Source of the DNA: Cylindrobasidium torrendii FP15055 ss-10
Taxonomy: Eukaryota; Basidiomycota; Agaricomycetes; Agaricales; Physalacriaceae
NCBI GenBank assembly: GCA_000934385.1
Contig: KN880436.1
Span: forward strand, 62,001 to 126,000
DNA length: 64,000 nt
Direction of reading: 5' to 3'
The translations under genes and the position numbers were made by a program. Numbering within the stretch: position 1 is the stretch's first letter; every line of letters begins with the position of its first letter. The notes under the pieces were generated by a model, which was not told where the DNA came from, did not search any database, and saw only the letters and a program-made list of their open reading frames with translations. Shown here piece by piece: positions 25,794-37,830 of this stretch.

Positions 25794-27378
25794 ATGTCAG
25801 TGGTCGGCCCATCCCTGCTAGTCGTGACTCCCGCCAACACACCCCCGCCGCCTGGTCAAACATTTCATTTGACTTTGTATTCGCAACCAAACTCCCCAAT
25901 TACTTGTTACAGCAGCGTGCCCTCGGCGGAAGGCGCTGAGGATCACGCTATAGACGACAACACCTGCAGTGTGTCTTTCTGCAGCGACGACGTCGAACAA
26001 GTCGATATGAAGCACAAACGTAGACGCTCATCGTTACTGTCGAAACTCGACTTTCCTTTCACCGGGTCGGGCAGGAAGACAAGCACGAGCAAGCCGAACC
26101 GCAGGAAGCCGTCTATATCTCTTTCCTTGCCCTCCAGCATCTTTCGGCGACCAGGAAGACACAGCTCAATTTCGCGTCGACTGTCTAGGCGCCGGTCGCT
26201 CCCCGATATCTCTACCCTTCGTCAAGGAGAAGCTACGGAGGACGGGGTGCGCGTTTCGGGGTTGGGGGAAATTAGTCGAGTGGGTTTCCACGACACTTCT
26301 ACTAGGTGTGCGTACTCATATCATTACTCTAGACGCTTCCTCTACCCCGGCGACGGTCCCCGTCGGTGCCCATCCAGCCTAATACTTTCACCGTGGACAC
26401 CCTGGCGTCCATAGCCCTCACGGGCGAGTTTCCAGCAGACGCTAGTGAAGAGTCCAACGACGACTGGAGGGCTAGCGTTACTGACCAACTCTTCCGGTCT
26501 TCAATGGACGACGAAGTATCGGATGAAATGTTAATCGACGAACTCGAGGCTTTGGTCAACCTGGACTCTGACCGCGTCCAGACATGGGAAGACGATATTA
26601 CCACTCCAACACCTTGTCCCAACGGAACTCCAGTTGTTGCAGATGGAAGCGCCCCGCCGACTTCGCCTTCCCAAGCTGAAAGCAAGATAGAGGCTGCCAA
26701 GTGGACGTCAGCAAGGAGTGCTCTTCTCGTGTGCCGCGAGCTCGTACGAACGGAGCGAAGCTACCTGACTGGCCTTAGGGATGTTCAAGCTCGCTTGGCT
26801 GCATCGACCTCAGACTACATTGTAGCTCATCTGTCAGCTTTAATTCAAGCTAGCGAACGCCTCTTGTCCCAAGTGGAGCAAAACCCCAGCGCCAAAGGAG
26901 TTGCACAAGCCTTTTTGGACGCTGAGCAGGACATTGAGGCGGCATTTGTCGGTTGGTGTAGCGTTGTCGGTCAGTTCTTTGATGGCGAAGAAGGGATGTC
27001 AGTGGCACAGCCAGAGGAGTGTGTATCGGGGCATATCAAGACCTCCCAGCGGCTCCGCAGGAGGGTGAACTCGCTGGTCAGCCTCGTCGACAGCTTTCGC
27101 TCACGAGAGTCGGGCCCTGCGATGCGAGAGCTCGCCATTCTGCCCGTGCAGCGGATCGTTCGCTATCCTTTGTTGTTCAAGAGTCAGTGCGTCGTACACT
27201 TTTCGAACTTTTACTCACCCTTCTTGTTGTAGGTCTGTCTGCTGCTCCGGAAAGCTCGACCGAGCCAGATATCCAGAAGGCGTCCGACCTGGCGTTGGAC
27301 CTGGCGCACAAATGCGACATGGCGCAGCGCACTGTCACTTTCGTTCAAGAAGTTCCCAGCGACTCTGATGCCCTTTGA
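25794..27378 (+). CDS. RhoGEF (DH) domain protein
   Basis: Three exons (25794-26279, 26333-27182, 27233-27378) give 493 residues. The first ~210 residues are disordered with a strong Arg/Ser block (RRPGRHSSISRRLSRRRS). An acidic linker follows, then a Dbl-homology domain of about 190 residues: conserved region 1 in CRELVRTERSYLTGLRDVQ, and conserved region 3 in LPVQRIVRYPLLFKS, split by the last intron. DH domains exchange GDP for GTP on Rho/Cdc42-type GTPases. No pleckstrin-homology domain follows, because the protein stops about 40 residues after CR3. The basic N-terminal block could take over membrane binding; that is inference. The in-frame intron at 26280-26332 joins GEISR to TLPLPRRRS. 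Confidence 0.85.
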
Positions 27379-27924
27379 TGATTATTGACGACCCATACCT
27401 CCTCGCTTCATTCATATCCTGTTCATATCTCTAGCCATCTTCTCTCCTGACATGCCTACCTTGTACTTTTACGTGTATTATCTTTCCTGTACCATGCTCC
27501 ATCCCTTTCGTCGATGTCGAGCTTGTATCTATCTTCCACAAGTGAACCATTCACATCTTTTAGCGGAGCAACTTAACACAAGCAACAGTCTCGACAGTCA
27601 TCAGCCTTTCCGATTGTCACTTGGCTAAGGACCTGGTATGTGATGGACGATACCAATGGCTATGTCAGTCAATGCGATGGTAGGCACATCTGCGGTGGTA
27701 CAGTCTGATTCGTTCGCTGCAAAATCTTTTGATTGTTGCTCACAGGTTGCTCACACCGAATGAAAGACGAAGTGGGAATGATTTTCCGTTTATCCAGAAC
27801 ATAAATTATCGTATTAGCACATGTACCAGACTGGGGCCGAGGGAAGGTCTAGCGGTCTACCTCATGCATTTGCCTGTGCGTTGAATCAGTTGACTTCTGT
27901 CTACGCATGAGGAAGCTACGAACT
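27379..27924. other. Intergenic, convergent 3' regions
   Basis: About 546 bases lie between the RhoGEF stop and the DPH4 stop. The first 120 bases are T- and C-rich as in a fungal 3' UTR. No gene is visible. Confidence 0.55.
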
Positions 27925-28497
27925 CTATCCCTCCTCCACAGCCTGGTAGCCTACCCATACGGTCTCAGAGCAGCTGGTGCAACCGACTGTGTGCTCATTG
28001 CGCTCCATTTTTTCTTCGTCAATTTGATACACGCCACCGCACCTACAGGGCAGCGTCCACACCGGGTCCGTGCTATGTTCCTCAAAATCGTCAAGGGAAA
28101 CGATGGCGGCGGGACGATATCCTGATCTCGAAGATGACTTTGAATGTGTGGCATCGTAGTGCGCTCGTGATTGAGGGTCTGAGAGGACGAGAAACGCCTC
28201 TTTGATAAGGGACACGCTCACGGTCCCAGGCTGTGGAGCGAAATTTTTGTCCGGATGGTTTCGAAGTAGCATCCGATGATATCCGGCCTTTATTTCGTCT
28301 GAAGTTGCGCCAGGATTGACGTTGAGGAGGTCATAATAGTAAACATTGGAGGAGGAGGAGGACGCCAGCTTGACGAGCGATGCAGAGATAGATGGAAAAT
28401 CAAAATGAGATTGCGGATCAATGGGCCATTCGGGGACACCGATCTACATGGCGACCGGCAAGATTAGACTCAGCAACGTGCTAGGCTTGACTCTCAT
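27925..28497 (-). CDS. DPH4: Diphthamide biosynthesis protein 4 (J domain plus CSL zinc finger)
   Basis: DPH4 is the J-protein that supplies iron/electrons and co-chaperone function for diphthamide formation on elongation factor 2. The J domain has YYYDLLNVNPGATSDEIKAG and the HPD motif in NHPDKNF. The C-terminal CSL zinc ribbon has CRCGG, a 20-residue spacer, and CTSCSETVWVGY, giving the CxC...CxxC ligands. The main exon (28443-27925) has an in-frame stop just before it, so I add a six-base first exon (28497-28492, Met-Arg) and a 48-nt intron; the total is 174 residues in frame. That start is the weakest part. The start faces the neighbouring plus-strand gene only 71 bases away. Confidence 0.85.
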
Positions 28498-28568
28498 TCG
28501 TCCTCTCTTCTCTTCGTCCCAGCTTCGGCCTATTCTTTCGTCGCCCAACCACCTGGATATGCGTTGGA

Positions 28569-29832
28569 ATGGCTGGCTCCAAGAACGTTACCTATGATGA
28601 CCGCGACCAAACACATCTCATCTATCAAAGTTACTGGTTTCACGAGGGTGCTTGGAACGCGACCAACGTCGGGAAGACCGGGACACTGTCCTCGACAGAG
28701 TTGATAGATGCAAATGTGTCGTTTATATTCCCAGGTGCGTTTATTCCAACATTCCTCTCGCTCGAATTGCTCAAACGGCGCACAGAGCCTGCGAACGCAT
28801 TTTACTACTACGGCATCCCTCGATGTTGTGGTGGCACGTATGGTATGTCAAGAGCCTCGAAAAATACTAGCTTCCCTCTTACACATTTTTCCAAAAAGGC
28901 TTGTGCATAGACTGTGACCCAAACGACAGACAATTCATTGAAATCGATGCGGTAAATGCAACAGACGATGGCCACAACGAACCTGTGCGTGTCCTACACA
29001 AAGCCCCCTTCCCTCGACTCATCTCTTGCAGGTGGTGCTGTTCAGCCATCATTGGGAGGAATATGGAACGCATGAAATTATCCTCAAGAATATGAACGAC
29101 ACACGCTTTGGCAGCTCCCAGCTGACGATAGACCGCTTCGTCGTCCAAGTGGAAGATCCGACTGGCGAGGCCGCTAGCAGCTCCGCACAGTCGTCTGCTT
29201 CCCCGACATCAAGTTCTTCCGCGACAGCGTCAGCTGAGGCCTCCGGTTCAAGCACACCGACGGGCACTATAGCGGGAGGTGTTGTTGGTGGAGTGCTTGC
29301 CCTGGTGCTGTTCGCGGGCATTCTATTCTGTCTGCGAAAACGTCGGGTTCGGCAGGCCCACCTCGAGGAGAACAGTGCGATTAGGACAGAGCCATTCATG
29401 GCATCCGCACCGACGGCTACATCGGTGTCTGGTACTGTGCCGTCGTCCTCGACATCTGCATTGCCAACCACTCTCTTCACCGATAAGCGGCAACCATCCA
29501 GCGACATATCTTCCCCCACAGATACCCATTCGCCAGTACAATTGACCTCTCAACGGTCGAACCTATCCCTCCCCCGCCGCCGTGAGACCGATGCAGGCCG
29601 TCTCGCAGCTGACGAGGATCTCGACGAAGACAATACCCTCCCACCAGAATACCAGGAAGTTTTCCGCACTCATCCCGGCGCCGCGCCTGCGAGCTCATCG
29701 GCCCCTGCACCGGAGCCCTCGTATCATTACAGTTCTCCCGTCAATGATGCGCCACCACCATCCGGATTTTTCGCATCAAGTCCTACTTCCACCCCGAGTG
29801 CACGCCCTGGCCGGCGCCCCTCCAAATCATAA
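28569..29832 (+). CDS. Single-pass membrane protein with glycosylated-looking ectodomain
   Basis: Four exons (28569-28734, 28786-28842, 28899-28984, 29032-29832) give 369 residues. The ectodomain has several N-glycosylation sequons (NVTYDD, NATN, NVS) and four Cys in the short stretch CCGGTYGLCIDC. A Ser/Thr-rich stalk leads to one transmembrane segment (VVGGVLALVLFAGILFCL) with a basic stop-transfer KRRVR. The cytoplasmic tail is Ser/Pro-rich with a PPEYQE motif. This layout is a large family in Agaricomycetes with no known role; a wall-stress sensor is a guess by analogy. No signal peptide follows the ATG used, so a further upstream exon may exist, although only 71 bases separate this ATG from the DPH4 start. 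Confidence 0.75.
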
Positions 29833-30615
29833 CCGATTCTGCCTCTGGTACCACTCTCGTCTGGTTGTCTTCTGCACTTTTGGGGCGTTTTATCTGCCGA
29901 TAATTATTTGATCATCTGTTTTCACTCGTTTATATTGTGTAATTTTTAACCACATCCCATCCATGCTTGTTTCCTTTAACACACTATGTTCACCTTGACA
30001 TACGTCCTGGTACAGGATAGAGCATGCTGCCTGCCTGTGCCCTTGTGCAGGGATGAGCTAACTACCACTTAGGATAACTTAGTTCCATAAGTAGTTTTTT
30101 GGGGCTATGGCACTTGGCCATGTACATACTTCTAGCCCTCGAGATACAGTGTACAGAATTGCAATTTACCTGCCGGTGCGTTGTTCACAGCAAATTTGGT
30201 TCTTTCAGGCACAGTGTGCCCATGAAACGGGTGCCACTGGCGCTCTAACAGTACCAAAAGGGTTTATGGACTAGATCCCACGCCAGAATGGGAAGTCCAA
30301 GTTGTAATGAATACTCTATTGTGGCTTGAACTCAAAGCCCGAGCAAAATTCTGGCACTATGAGGCGACAAATGGGATCGAATTCGTAAGATTCTGGTAGC
30401 GTAAAATAAAGAAATAGGCGATGGTGCGTAGATCGTAGTACTAGGAGGAATGTACAGGTAATAGGATCTATTGTACAACATAGCGTATATAGATAGCGAA
30501 GAATATATAGGGAAGCAGAAGGATGAACGCGATACCTGACCACTGTTCTGGAAGGGAGAGGCAGATTCTAAGGATGCATCATGAGCGTCACTGACACAAA
30601 GCTCTAGACCATGGC
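29833..30615. other. Intergenic, convergent 3' regions
   Basis: About 780 bases with a T-rich part just after 29833 (3' UTR) and a TA-rich part around 30400-30520 (TATATAG and similar). No gene is supported. Confidence 0.5.
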
Positions 30616-31218
30616 TCACCAAAAGAACACCCCTTGTTTGATAGGACAGATGACTGGGACAGCGAGTGCGCCGTGTGCGTCACGGCGTCGTGGTGGGTAG
30701 TAGTAGCTCGCCTTCTTGTACACCTCCGCCGCCGAGCCAGCCGCAATCCACCCTGCCTGCTCAAAATCACGGGCAACCTGGTATGTCCACCATCGGCATC
30801 CCATATGCTCGTCGGCAAACCGATAGAAATCGCGGCGGAGAGAAATAAGGAGACGGAAGATCGCCTCCACGGTCACGCCACCGCGCAGAAAGTCGCAAGA
30901 AACGACCTCGGACGCATACATCGAGCATACATAGTTCTTCGAGGAGAGGGAGATGAGCCCAGGATGGTTTGTGGTCTCCCCAGAGCCAATGCTGACGCGA
31001 ACGGAGCTTGCGTTGCTCGTCTGGAGGAAGAACATCCAGTGGTTGACGGGTTGCGCGCGCGAATCGTTGTCATTGTCGTGCCCGGCGGCGCAAAAGTGCA
31101 CACCTTGCACACGCAAGTTGAGCATGCTGAGATGGAAGTCTTCCGTATTCCAATTTCCGGCGAAGGGATAGCGATCGATGTACTCGCCGACGTTGAAATT
31201 TGGCCCCAGGCTGGTCAT
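30616..31218 (-). CDS. DUF7770-like hypothetical protein
   Basis: One open exon of 200 residues. The pattern VQGVHFCAAG, then PVNHWMFFLQTSNASSVRVSI, a short loop, and GCRWWTYQVARDFEQAGWI resembles the fungal DUF7770 domain, in which an HW motif and a later CR(H/W)W motif are conserved. Function is unknown for the family. No signal peptide or membrane span is seen; the C-terminus ends in hydrophobic GVFFW. I rely on pattern memory, so the family name is tentative. Its neighbour upstream on the same strand is the APH-like gene; about 550 bases separate them, so they are probably not co-transcribed. Confidence 0.6.
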   Translation of the reverse strand: MTSLGPNFNVGEYIDRYPFAGNWNTEDFHLSMLNLRVQGVHFCAAGHDNDNDSRAQPVNHWMFFLQTSNASSVRVSIGSGETTNHPGLISLSSKNYVCSMYASEVVSCDFLRGGVTVEAIFRLLISLRRDFYRFADEHMGCRWWTYQVARDFEQAGWIAAGSAAEVYKKASYYYPPRRRDAHGALAVPVICPIKQGVFFW

Positions 31219-31768
31219 CTCGACGGTAGATAATATGTGGCTTTGGGTATGCGGAGGAGAGCGCGAGGGCGCAGAGTGCGGTTGTAAGTTGGGGGAGTTT
31301 GCATGGAGGGGGCTGGAAGGTTATGTAGGACTGTGCCTACTGTGCCCGGGCACGAGTAAATGTTGTGGCTCACCGAACACGATGACATCAAGGAGACTTG
31401 GTTGCAGAGACGTGAGCGAAAAGCAGTACGAGGATCGGTGGTAGTGGCAGATGGTTTGCGATAAGTGAACGAGGCAGCCACCGGTCGGACACTTACAGCA
31501 CGGAACTCTCAGGCAGGAGGATCCCGCGTCGGCGGCGTCCGAAATTGAGCTCTTTCTATCGATGGAAGAACACGTCGGAATGCACGCACGCATATCAATG
31601 AGAGCATACTAATGGCCTAGTGCCATATCACCGTGTATTTCCGTGAATCATACAACAAGTAACCGTGCGCCCCCACCTTACTGGAGAGCATAAGAGGGCC
31701 TACGGCCTACGCAACGGAACAAAACCAACCAAGCAACAAAGTAAAACTTGACGACGCCTTCCGTCCTA
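31219..31768. other. Intergenic stretch
   Basis: The 550 bases between two minus-strand genes have no convincing exon. Short open frames near 31321-31593 lack any domain. The part next to 31219 is the likely promoter of the DUF7770-like gene. Confidence 0.45.
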
Positions 31769-32872
31769 CTACGACTGCTGCGTCGCTACGCCGTCGCTAG
31801 AACGGCCACGTCTTGGGAAATATTGCAGACGTAAACTAGCAGAAAGGGTGAAATTGTGAGACTCCCGCCATGACAGGATCCACATCAAATATGTATATGA
31901 GAGCACTCACGTCTGGCGACCACTAGGAAAGCTCATACCACGTGCCCGTGGGAATGCCATGGAGTGGTTGCGCAGCACACCGATAGCTCGAGTCTCTGTC
32001 TTATAGCGTCCTGCAGCAATGAACTTGAAGAAAAACCATCGATAATATTCGAGTGTCGTATTGAGCGTCGGTAGTGTCCAGCGCATCCCCTCGGCCTCCA
32101 TGTACGCAGGATACATCCCAGAGTCCGCCCAGTCGAGAACCCAGAGTTTGTTGTCCTCATCCACCATGAGATTGGTAGGGTTGAGGTCTGTATGACAAAA
32201 CACATGCGTGCGAAGCGGACGTACGCAGAGCTCGGGGCGTGCAGGGTAGAACGGCCCACGGTCAAAACGCATCCACCAGTTAATGTACTCCGCGAACTCG
32301 GAAGGCGTCGCGTGAAGGGGCGGGCCAAATTTGTCTTCGTCGAGTGCCCCGCAGAGACAACCGCCGGTCGAGATGCTGCCGGCCCCTTGAGACTGGTATG
32401 CCTGCATACGCGAGACGAAGGAACGGAGCTGCCAGGCGAGGCGAAATGTCCTCCAAATACTCATCGTCGGCCAGGCCTCGACTAGTGTGCGCCCGTGCAC
32501 GCGCTGCATGACCAAGTGCGCGCCCTCGTTGTTGTTCCCGGGGACTATTCGAAGTAGCGCGGGTGTGCGCACTCCCAGGCGCTCTGCGAGGCGCATGGCC
32601 TCAATTTCGTCGTTGTGATAGCGAGAAGCATACTGGTAAGAATGTTTCGCCATAACAGAGTCCGAGAGTATGCGAGTGCCAGTGAAGAATCTCTCGTCAA
32701 TGGGAACGCGGGGTGCTGCTTCGATGAACTCTAACATCTGTTCATCGGTGTAGTCGTGCAGTAGCTCGTCATTGAAATGTTTCTGTACGGCGTGGGTAAG
32801 TGCCGCATAGTGAGGCAAAGAGGAGGAACATACGAGGGAGGAGGCGTCCGTAGTCTCCAAAAGCGTAGCCAT
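31769..32872 (-). CDS. Aminoglycoside phosphotransferase (APH)-fold protein
   Basis: A protein-kinase-like fold found widely in fungi, where most members are not antibiotic kinases. The main exon (32872-31911) shows the hinge HLVMQRVHGRTLVEAWPTM, the catalytic loop HVFCHTDLNPTNLMV with Asp and Asn, and the metal-binding Asp in LWVLDWADSGMYP, so the active site is complete. The N-terminus carries an incomplete glycine region (FTGTRILSD). The exon ends in a perfect GTGAGT donor; a 75-nt intron to 31836 gives an in-frame 342-residue protein ending at 31769. Without that splice the protein would stop at 31907 (321 residues). Substrate is unknown. Confidence 0.82.
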
Positions 32873-33341
32873 GGCTGGGATTGCTACTGGACTAGGAGCT
32901 TTTATGTTGAGCAAGCAGCTTTTCAATGATCGGTTTTTGCCGTCTGTTCCTTGACACTCGGAGGTTGGGGCCGCGTGCCCCTGCCCGGGAGTCCTACTAG
33001 CAGCTACGCGACCGTCGCATGCAACAGTCCGTCAACGCGATTGAAGCTGAAGTAGACCCGGACCATCCAGGCAGCAGAAATGGATCGTTGTGGTCCAAGC
33101 AAGTCCGTTGCTCATGATGGTAGGGTCACAACATCGATGACCCAACGGTTTGGAAGGTTTCGTCTGGATACAAATGATAACAACGCAATCCCGTTATCAA
33201 TGTCAAACAGCGATCATGGACAATGGGGAAATTACCCTCCGAATAACCATACAGGGAACATCCGCAATCGATCCGTGTATCATTTTTGTAGCCTGATGCA
33301 AGTTTGAGCAGCGATTGTCACATTACAGTTAACTAGTTGAT
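32873..33341. other. Intergenic stretch
   Basis: About 470 bases lie upstream of the APH-like gene and beyond the end of eIF2D. They include the promoter of the former and the 3' end of the latter; nothing else is visible. Confidence 0.5.
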
Positions 33342-35400
33342 TCACTTTCCCGTTGCGTCCACAGCTTCAATCCACTTTTTGGGCACGCCTTTGCTCTTCA
33401 GGTAGTCGAAAACAGGTTGGGCTTGTTTCCCTTGCACTAATACTTCGACGCCCGCTTGTGTCTGTGAAACCGAGGTGGCACTCGCAACCTTGCGGCGCAA
33501 CTCTTCGGCCATCTCGTCGGCGTCAACAAAAAACGGCTCGAATCCGGTTATCAATGTTGATGCTCGTCGTCCTTGTCGTAGCTTGATAGATATCCGGATA
33601 GGCAGCAGTTGTCCTTTTCTATTGGGGCAGCGTGAGTAGCTGAATGAGACCGTCAGGAGGATTGGTCACTTTGCCACGCCTTCTCGTCCTCCGCCCGTAA
33701 TCAGATGCCATGCCTGCATACGCTCCATTATCCGCTGATATAGGTCGTTGCGCTTCAGAAACTCTCCGTCTAAAGGGTCCTGCGCCGTCTCATTGCCCTT
33801 TGCCTTGCCCGGAGCCTTTGTGGGCAATCGCGGTACTTTAGACGAAACGCAATTGCGGAGCGGCTCATTCATGTTCACATACGACTAGTTGGACAGTGAG
33901 TCTACTTATCGGAGAATCAATAAGGACACTACATACCTCGTCGTTGGCGTTTGCTAGCGCATGTGATGCGATATATTGATTAATCTTGCTACGGACCTCT
34001 GGCCTTGTGTAGAGGTCAGATACACTGCAGACAAATTGTATTCAGACTCAATTGCTGGACCCAAACATGAGCGCACCTCGCGCCCATCGCCTGGAAGAGG
34101 GCTACTGTTGACTGGTGAGGCTTCCATAGTTCCTGAACGTCCAGTTCGTTCTGCGCCACTGCTTCCTGTTGCTGGCGCTTCTCCTCGTTTTGCACTTTTT
34201 TTGCAGCCTTGGCCTCAAGTGCTCCCAGTGTCACAAATCCCACATGTCCTTGGAGGGACGGGTGGTTAGTGTTGACCCCAGTGACCAAGAGCTCGCTATG
34301 TTTGGGCGGTAGCTTAGTGGTGAGCAGGTTCTCCTTCTCTGCCGCCTTGATGAAAGCTGTCACTGACTTGTGCGTGGAGCCTTTGATGGTCAGGTCGCGG
34401 GGATCAGGCTCTCCTTCTCCTTCACACGGAATTAACTGGGATGGAAAGGCTGGCCGACAAGGTAATACGTATGTTGAATAGAAAGTCGACAGCGTAATGG
34501 GGAATGCGGAAGGAGAGATTGCGGTGGATAGTGCCTGTAGCAGCGCAAATCTCAGCAAAGAGCTCACATCCTCTTTAGAGTAAATCGCGGTATCCTTCTG
34601 GGATGGTTCAGTTGCAGCTACAGGCGTCTCGTTTTGCGGTGCTATTTCGGGCAAGTTCTCTTTTGACGGAGACTCATCGTCGGAATCATCCTGGACGTTG
34701 ATGCCAACCGGGCTAGCCTCTGGAACGTCTTGTTTTGAGCCCATGTCCCATAAGTGGTCCTTCCATGTATGGATAGTGATAGCAGCTTTGCCCTTGAGGT
34801 TGCGATCCTTCATGCCATCGCTAGAAACGGAGGTTCTCCCCACTGCCAGAGGCGCAGACATGGAATGTGCTCCGTTCTTCTTCTCGTATTGGCACACCGC
34901 CACTAGCTGACCTTCTGATAGCGTGCTGCTGAACATGACTGGAGGGGTAAACGACGTGAGTAAGTGCACTAAGTTGATGAAATATACAAAGCGCACCTCC
35001 AGGAATCATGAGGTCCGCACCTCCAACGAGTACAGGTATGACCGGGGAGGGAGTACAGATGAATGGCAGTAGAGTGGGTTTCTTCCAAAGAGTGTACAGC
35101 GTTGGTATGAGCTCGTCCGAATTCTTGCCCAGGCTAATCCACAACGGGTCGCCCGCTGACGAAAGATACACCACCTGAAATTCGCGTTGGCATATAAGGA
35201 CATGTTTTTGAACATTCGTGTACTCCAGGAAGGTCCGTATGAGTGATGAACTTGGCAGTCAGGATGCCTTCTGGGACGACGAGGTCTCCATCCTCCGCAG
35301 GGAGAGAATAAACGGTCACGACGCGTTGCTTTAGTTTTCTGCGGTCCGAGCTACGCAGCGGCGACGAGCTTTTGAGATTCGATAACGGTTTCTTGAACAT
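33342..35400 (-). CDS. TMA64: Translation factor eIF2D (Tma64)
   Basis: eIF2D binds 40S subunits and promotes tRNA delivery and release during reinitiation and ribosome recycling. Six exons give about 598 residues. The N-terminal DUF1947/PUA region starts MFKKPLSNLK and includes VPVLVGGADLMIPGV split by an intron. The middle holds an acidic linker (QDDSDDESPSKENLPE), a winged-helix region, and a SWIB/MDM2 domain (LYTRPEVRSKINQYI ... FLKRNDLYQRIMERM). The C-terminal SUI1 domain has ITGFEPFFVDADEMAEEL, VQGKQAQPVFDYLKSKGVPKKWI. Domain order PUA-SWIB-SUI1 fits eIF2D rather than MCT-1/DENR. The start at 35400 faces the hydrolase gene 134 bases away. Confidence 0.94.
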
Positions 35401-35534
35401 CGTCGTCGTCGGTGGCTAAGAGTCAAATGGGATCGGACTGATAAGATTACCGGAGCCGCGAGCCTCGCGTTCCAACGTTGACCGTGATTGCACCCTTGGC
35501 CGATACTTCCATATTGCCAGCATTCCTTTTGCAG

Positions 35535-37830
35535 ATGAAAGCGCTCGGGGTATCTCCCTCTGTCTCTCCGCAGACTAAGCCAGGACGTCAGCTCATTGCT
35601 GTTGTCTTCGTTCTTTGCCTTTTATCGTTATTATCCCTTCACTGGAACCAGTACAGTCACGGCGAGTCCAAACCAGAAGAACACTTGCAAGCATGGCCAG
35701 AATCCACTCTGAGCGCTGCCCACAGCGTCGGAACCGTCATACGGACTCCGTGCAAGAGTATGAGCAACGCGCCCGTGCGTTCGAATGTCGAGTGTGGTTC
35801 AGTGATGTATGTTCACAAATTTGAATTCCTTCATGAGTATTCATGTATACTTGCCCCCAACAGCGTTCCCAAAGATTACTTCAACGCCAGTGCAGGTACT
35901 TCAAGCATTGCTTTCGCGCGGCAGAGAGCAATTGGCAAGAGTAAGGGCCTTGTATTTCTGAACCCAGGCGGCCCTGGTATCCCTGGCACACGCATGGTGC
36001 TGAATCCTGACCTGCTGTTCGGGGAGGACCGCCTAATCAAAGCTATTGGGAGCGATTGGGACCTCATTGGCTTTGACACTAGAGGAGTGGGCTTTTCAAG
36101 GTGCGCATTGAGCGAAACGTAGTATCTACCAATTGACAGTTTCGCAGGCCTGCGACAAACTGCTTCGCAAATCCCAAGGACCTCGACTTATTCCATGCAA
36201 ACACGGTAGTCGAGCGTGGACTAACGATATCATCCCTACGAAACTTCTCCGCCCCAGTCGCAAAGCAAGAGTTGGTTTGGCAGTACAAAGAATTCCTTGC
36301 TCTCAAACAGAGTCAGGCGGCTATCTGTGCCCAAGCTATGGGGGATGAACTCAGATACATGGGAACTTCCACAATCGTGCGAGATATAGCATTCATGACA
36401 GATGTGCTTGACGGTCCGGACGCGAAGATGTACTACAAACCGTGAACTTTTTGACCAGATATCTGACGAAATCGTCAGAAATTACTTTGGAAGCTCGTAC
36501 GGCTCTATCCTGGGCTCTTACTTGGTCAACATGTAAGCCAATTGAGTGTCTCGAATGGACTTCTGACATATTCTAAGGTTTCCTGAACGCATCGGATACG
36601 CTGTTATAGACGGAGTTGTAGAACCATCCGCCTGGGCAGGTATGCATCAACTCTTGCATACTTGCTGTGGCTTATTTTGAGGCGAGACAAACCCAACTAT
36701 AAATGGCCGCACGATTGGCTTGAAGATGCAGAGGCAGCTTATCGAACGTTCTTACAGGATTGCGCAAAGGTCAGTCCTCTGGAGTGTTCGATATTTTACA
36801 TATTCTCAGGCGCGTTACAAGGCTGGCCCGGCGCGATGTGCTCTTGCCCAGTTTGACGGACAGCCTTGGGAGTATATCCAAGAACGGCTCGACATCTACT
36901 TTGATGAACTCTCGGAGAAACCTCTTCCTATGCCATTTGGAGTGCGACCAGGATACCTCACCAGCGGTGGTGCCAGAAGTGCGGCGCCAACTCCTGACTG
37001 AAGAATATGGCAGCTCACACCTTGTAGGTATTCTCTTCATTGCCCTCGAGGTCCCGCGAGCGTGGCCCAGGTTTGCGGCCATGTTTGGCAGCGCAATGTT
37101 TGGGAACGCTACCGACCTCTATCGGATGGCCGTGCTCCAAGGAGGCGTACATTACGACCGCCTTGCAATTAGTTGCGCGGACTCGACAGTCCCATACTCC
37201 CTTGAAGACTATCCTAAGGCGGAAGACCTTGCAGACGAGGTCATAAGGACAATGCAAGACACGACGATGCGCTTTGGGTCGACCGCAGAGTATGGTGAAG
37301 GAGACGGCGGATGCCAGTATTGGCCATATCGCAGTCCGGGTAGATTTACGGGTCCGTGGAACGCAACGCTGGACACGCCGATGCTCATCATAAGCAACAC
37401 TGTGAGTACAACTTTTGTTGGACCGACCTTGATAAATTGGCTCACGGATTCTGTCTTGTCTAGCATGACCCGTAACGTTTTTTCCCTCTACCTTTTTGTC
37501 ACCTAATGTTTCTGCAGTATCACACCAAAGGCGAGCGGTCTTCGGGTCAACTCTAATATGCCTGATTCTTCGGTGGTGCTAGTTCAAAACAGCCCTGGGG
37601 TATGAACTAGTCAAAGCGCTTTCAATCCTTGTCTAACCACGTCCATCCAGCACACGTCTCACTCCGTTTCCTCGGTCTGTACCGAGACCGTGATACACCA
37701 CTATTTTCAAGGCGTGATTCCAAAAAATGGGACGACATGCGATGTCGACGACGAGACATTCCCGTTACCTGGCAGCCCTTTCTACTTCCCGGACGAGGCG
37801 GTGGAATCGTCATTACGCATGCGCCGCTAA
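35535..37830 (+). CDS. Membrane-anchored alpha/beta hydrolase (TAP-like, peptidase S33 type)
   Basis: Eleven exons sum to 597 in-frame residues. A short cytoplasmic N-terminus and one hydrophobic anchor (LIAVVFVLCLLSLLSLHW) make it a type II membrane or secreted protein. The hydrolase fold shows VPKDYFN, the oxyanion region LVFLNPGGPG, the nucleophile elbow GSSYGS, and a C-terminal TAP-like domain (LIISNTHDPITPKASGL, then GHTS with the catalytic His). The Asp of that domain is encoded by an 8-nt exon at 37464-37471. Members of the family cleave N-terminal residues from peptides or hydrolyse esters; the substrate here is unknown. Open-frame breaks in unspliced sequence (for example after the DGPDAK region) are removed by the introns, so the gene is intact. 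Confidence 0.85.

Noticed and set aside
36420..36480. Apparent stop/frameshift in the hydrolase after DGPDAK
   Set aside because: An intron at 36430-36478 removes it and restores INYFGSSYGS; the full 11-exon model is in frame.
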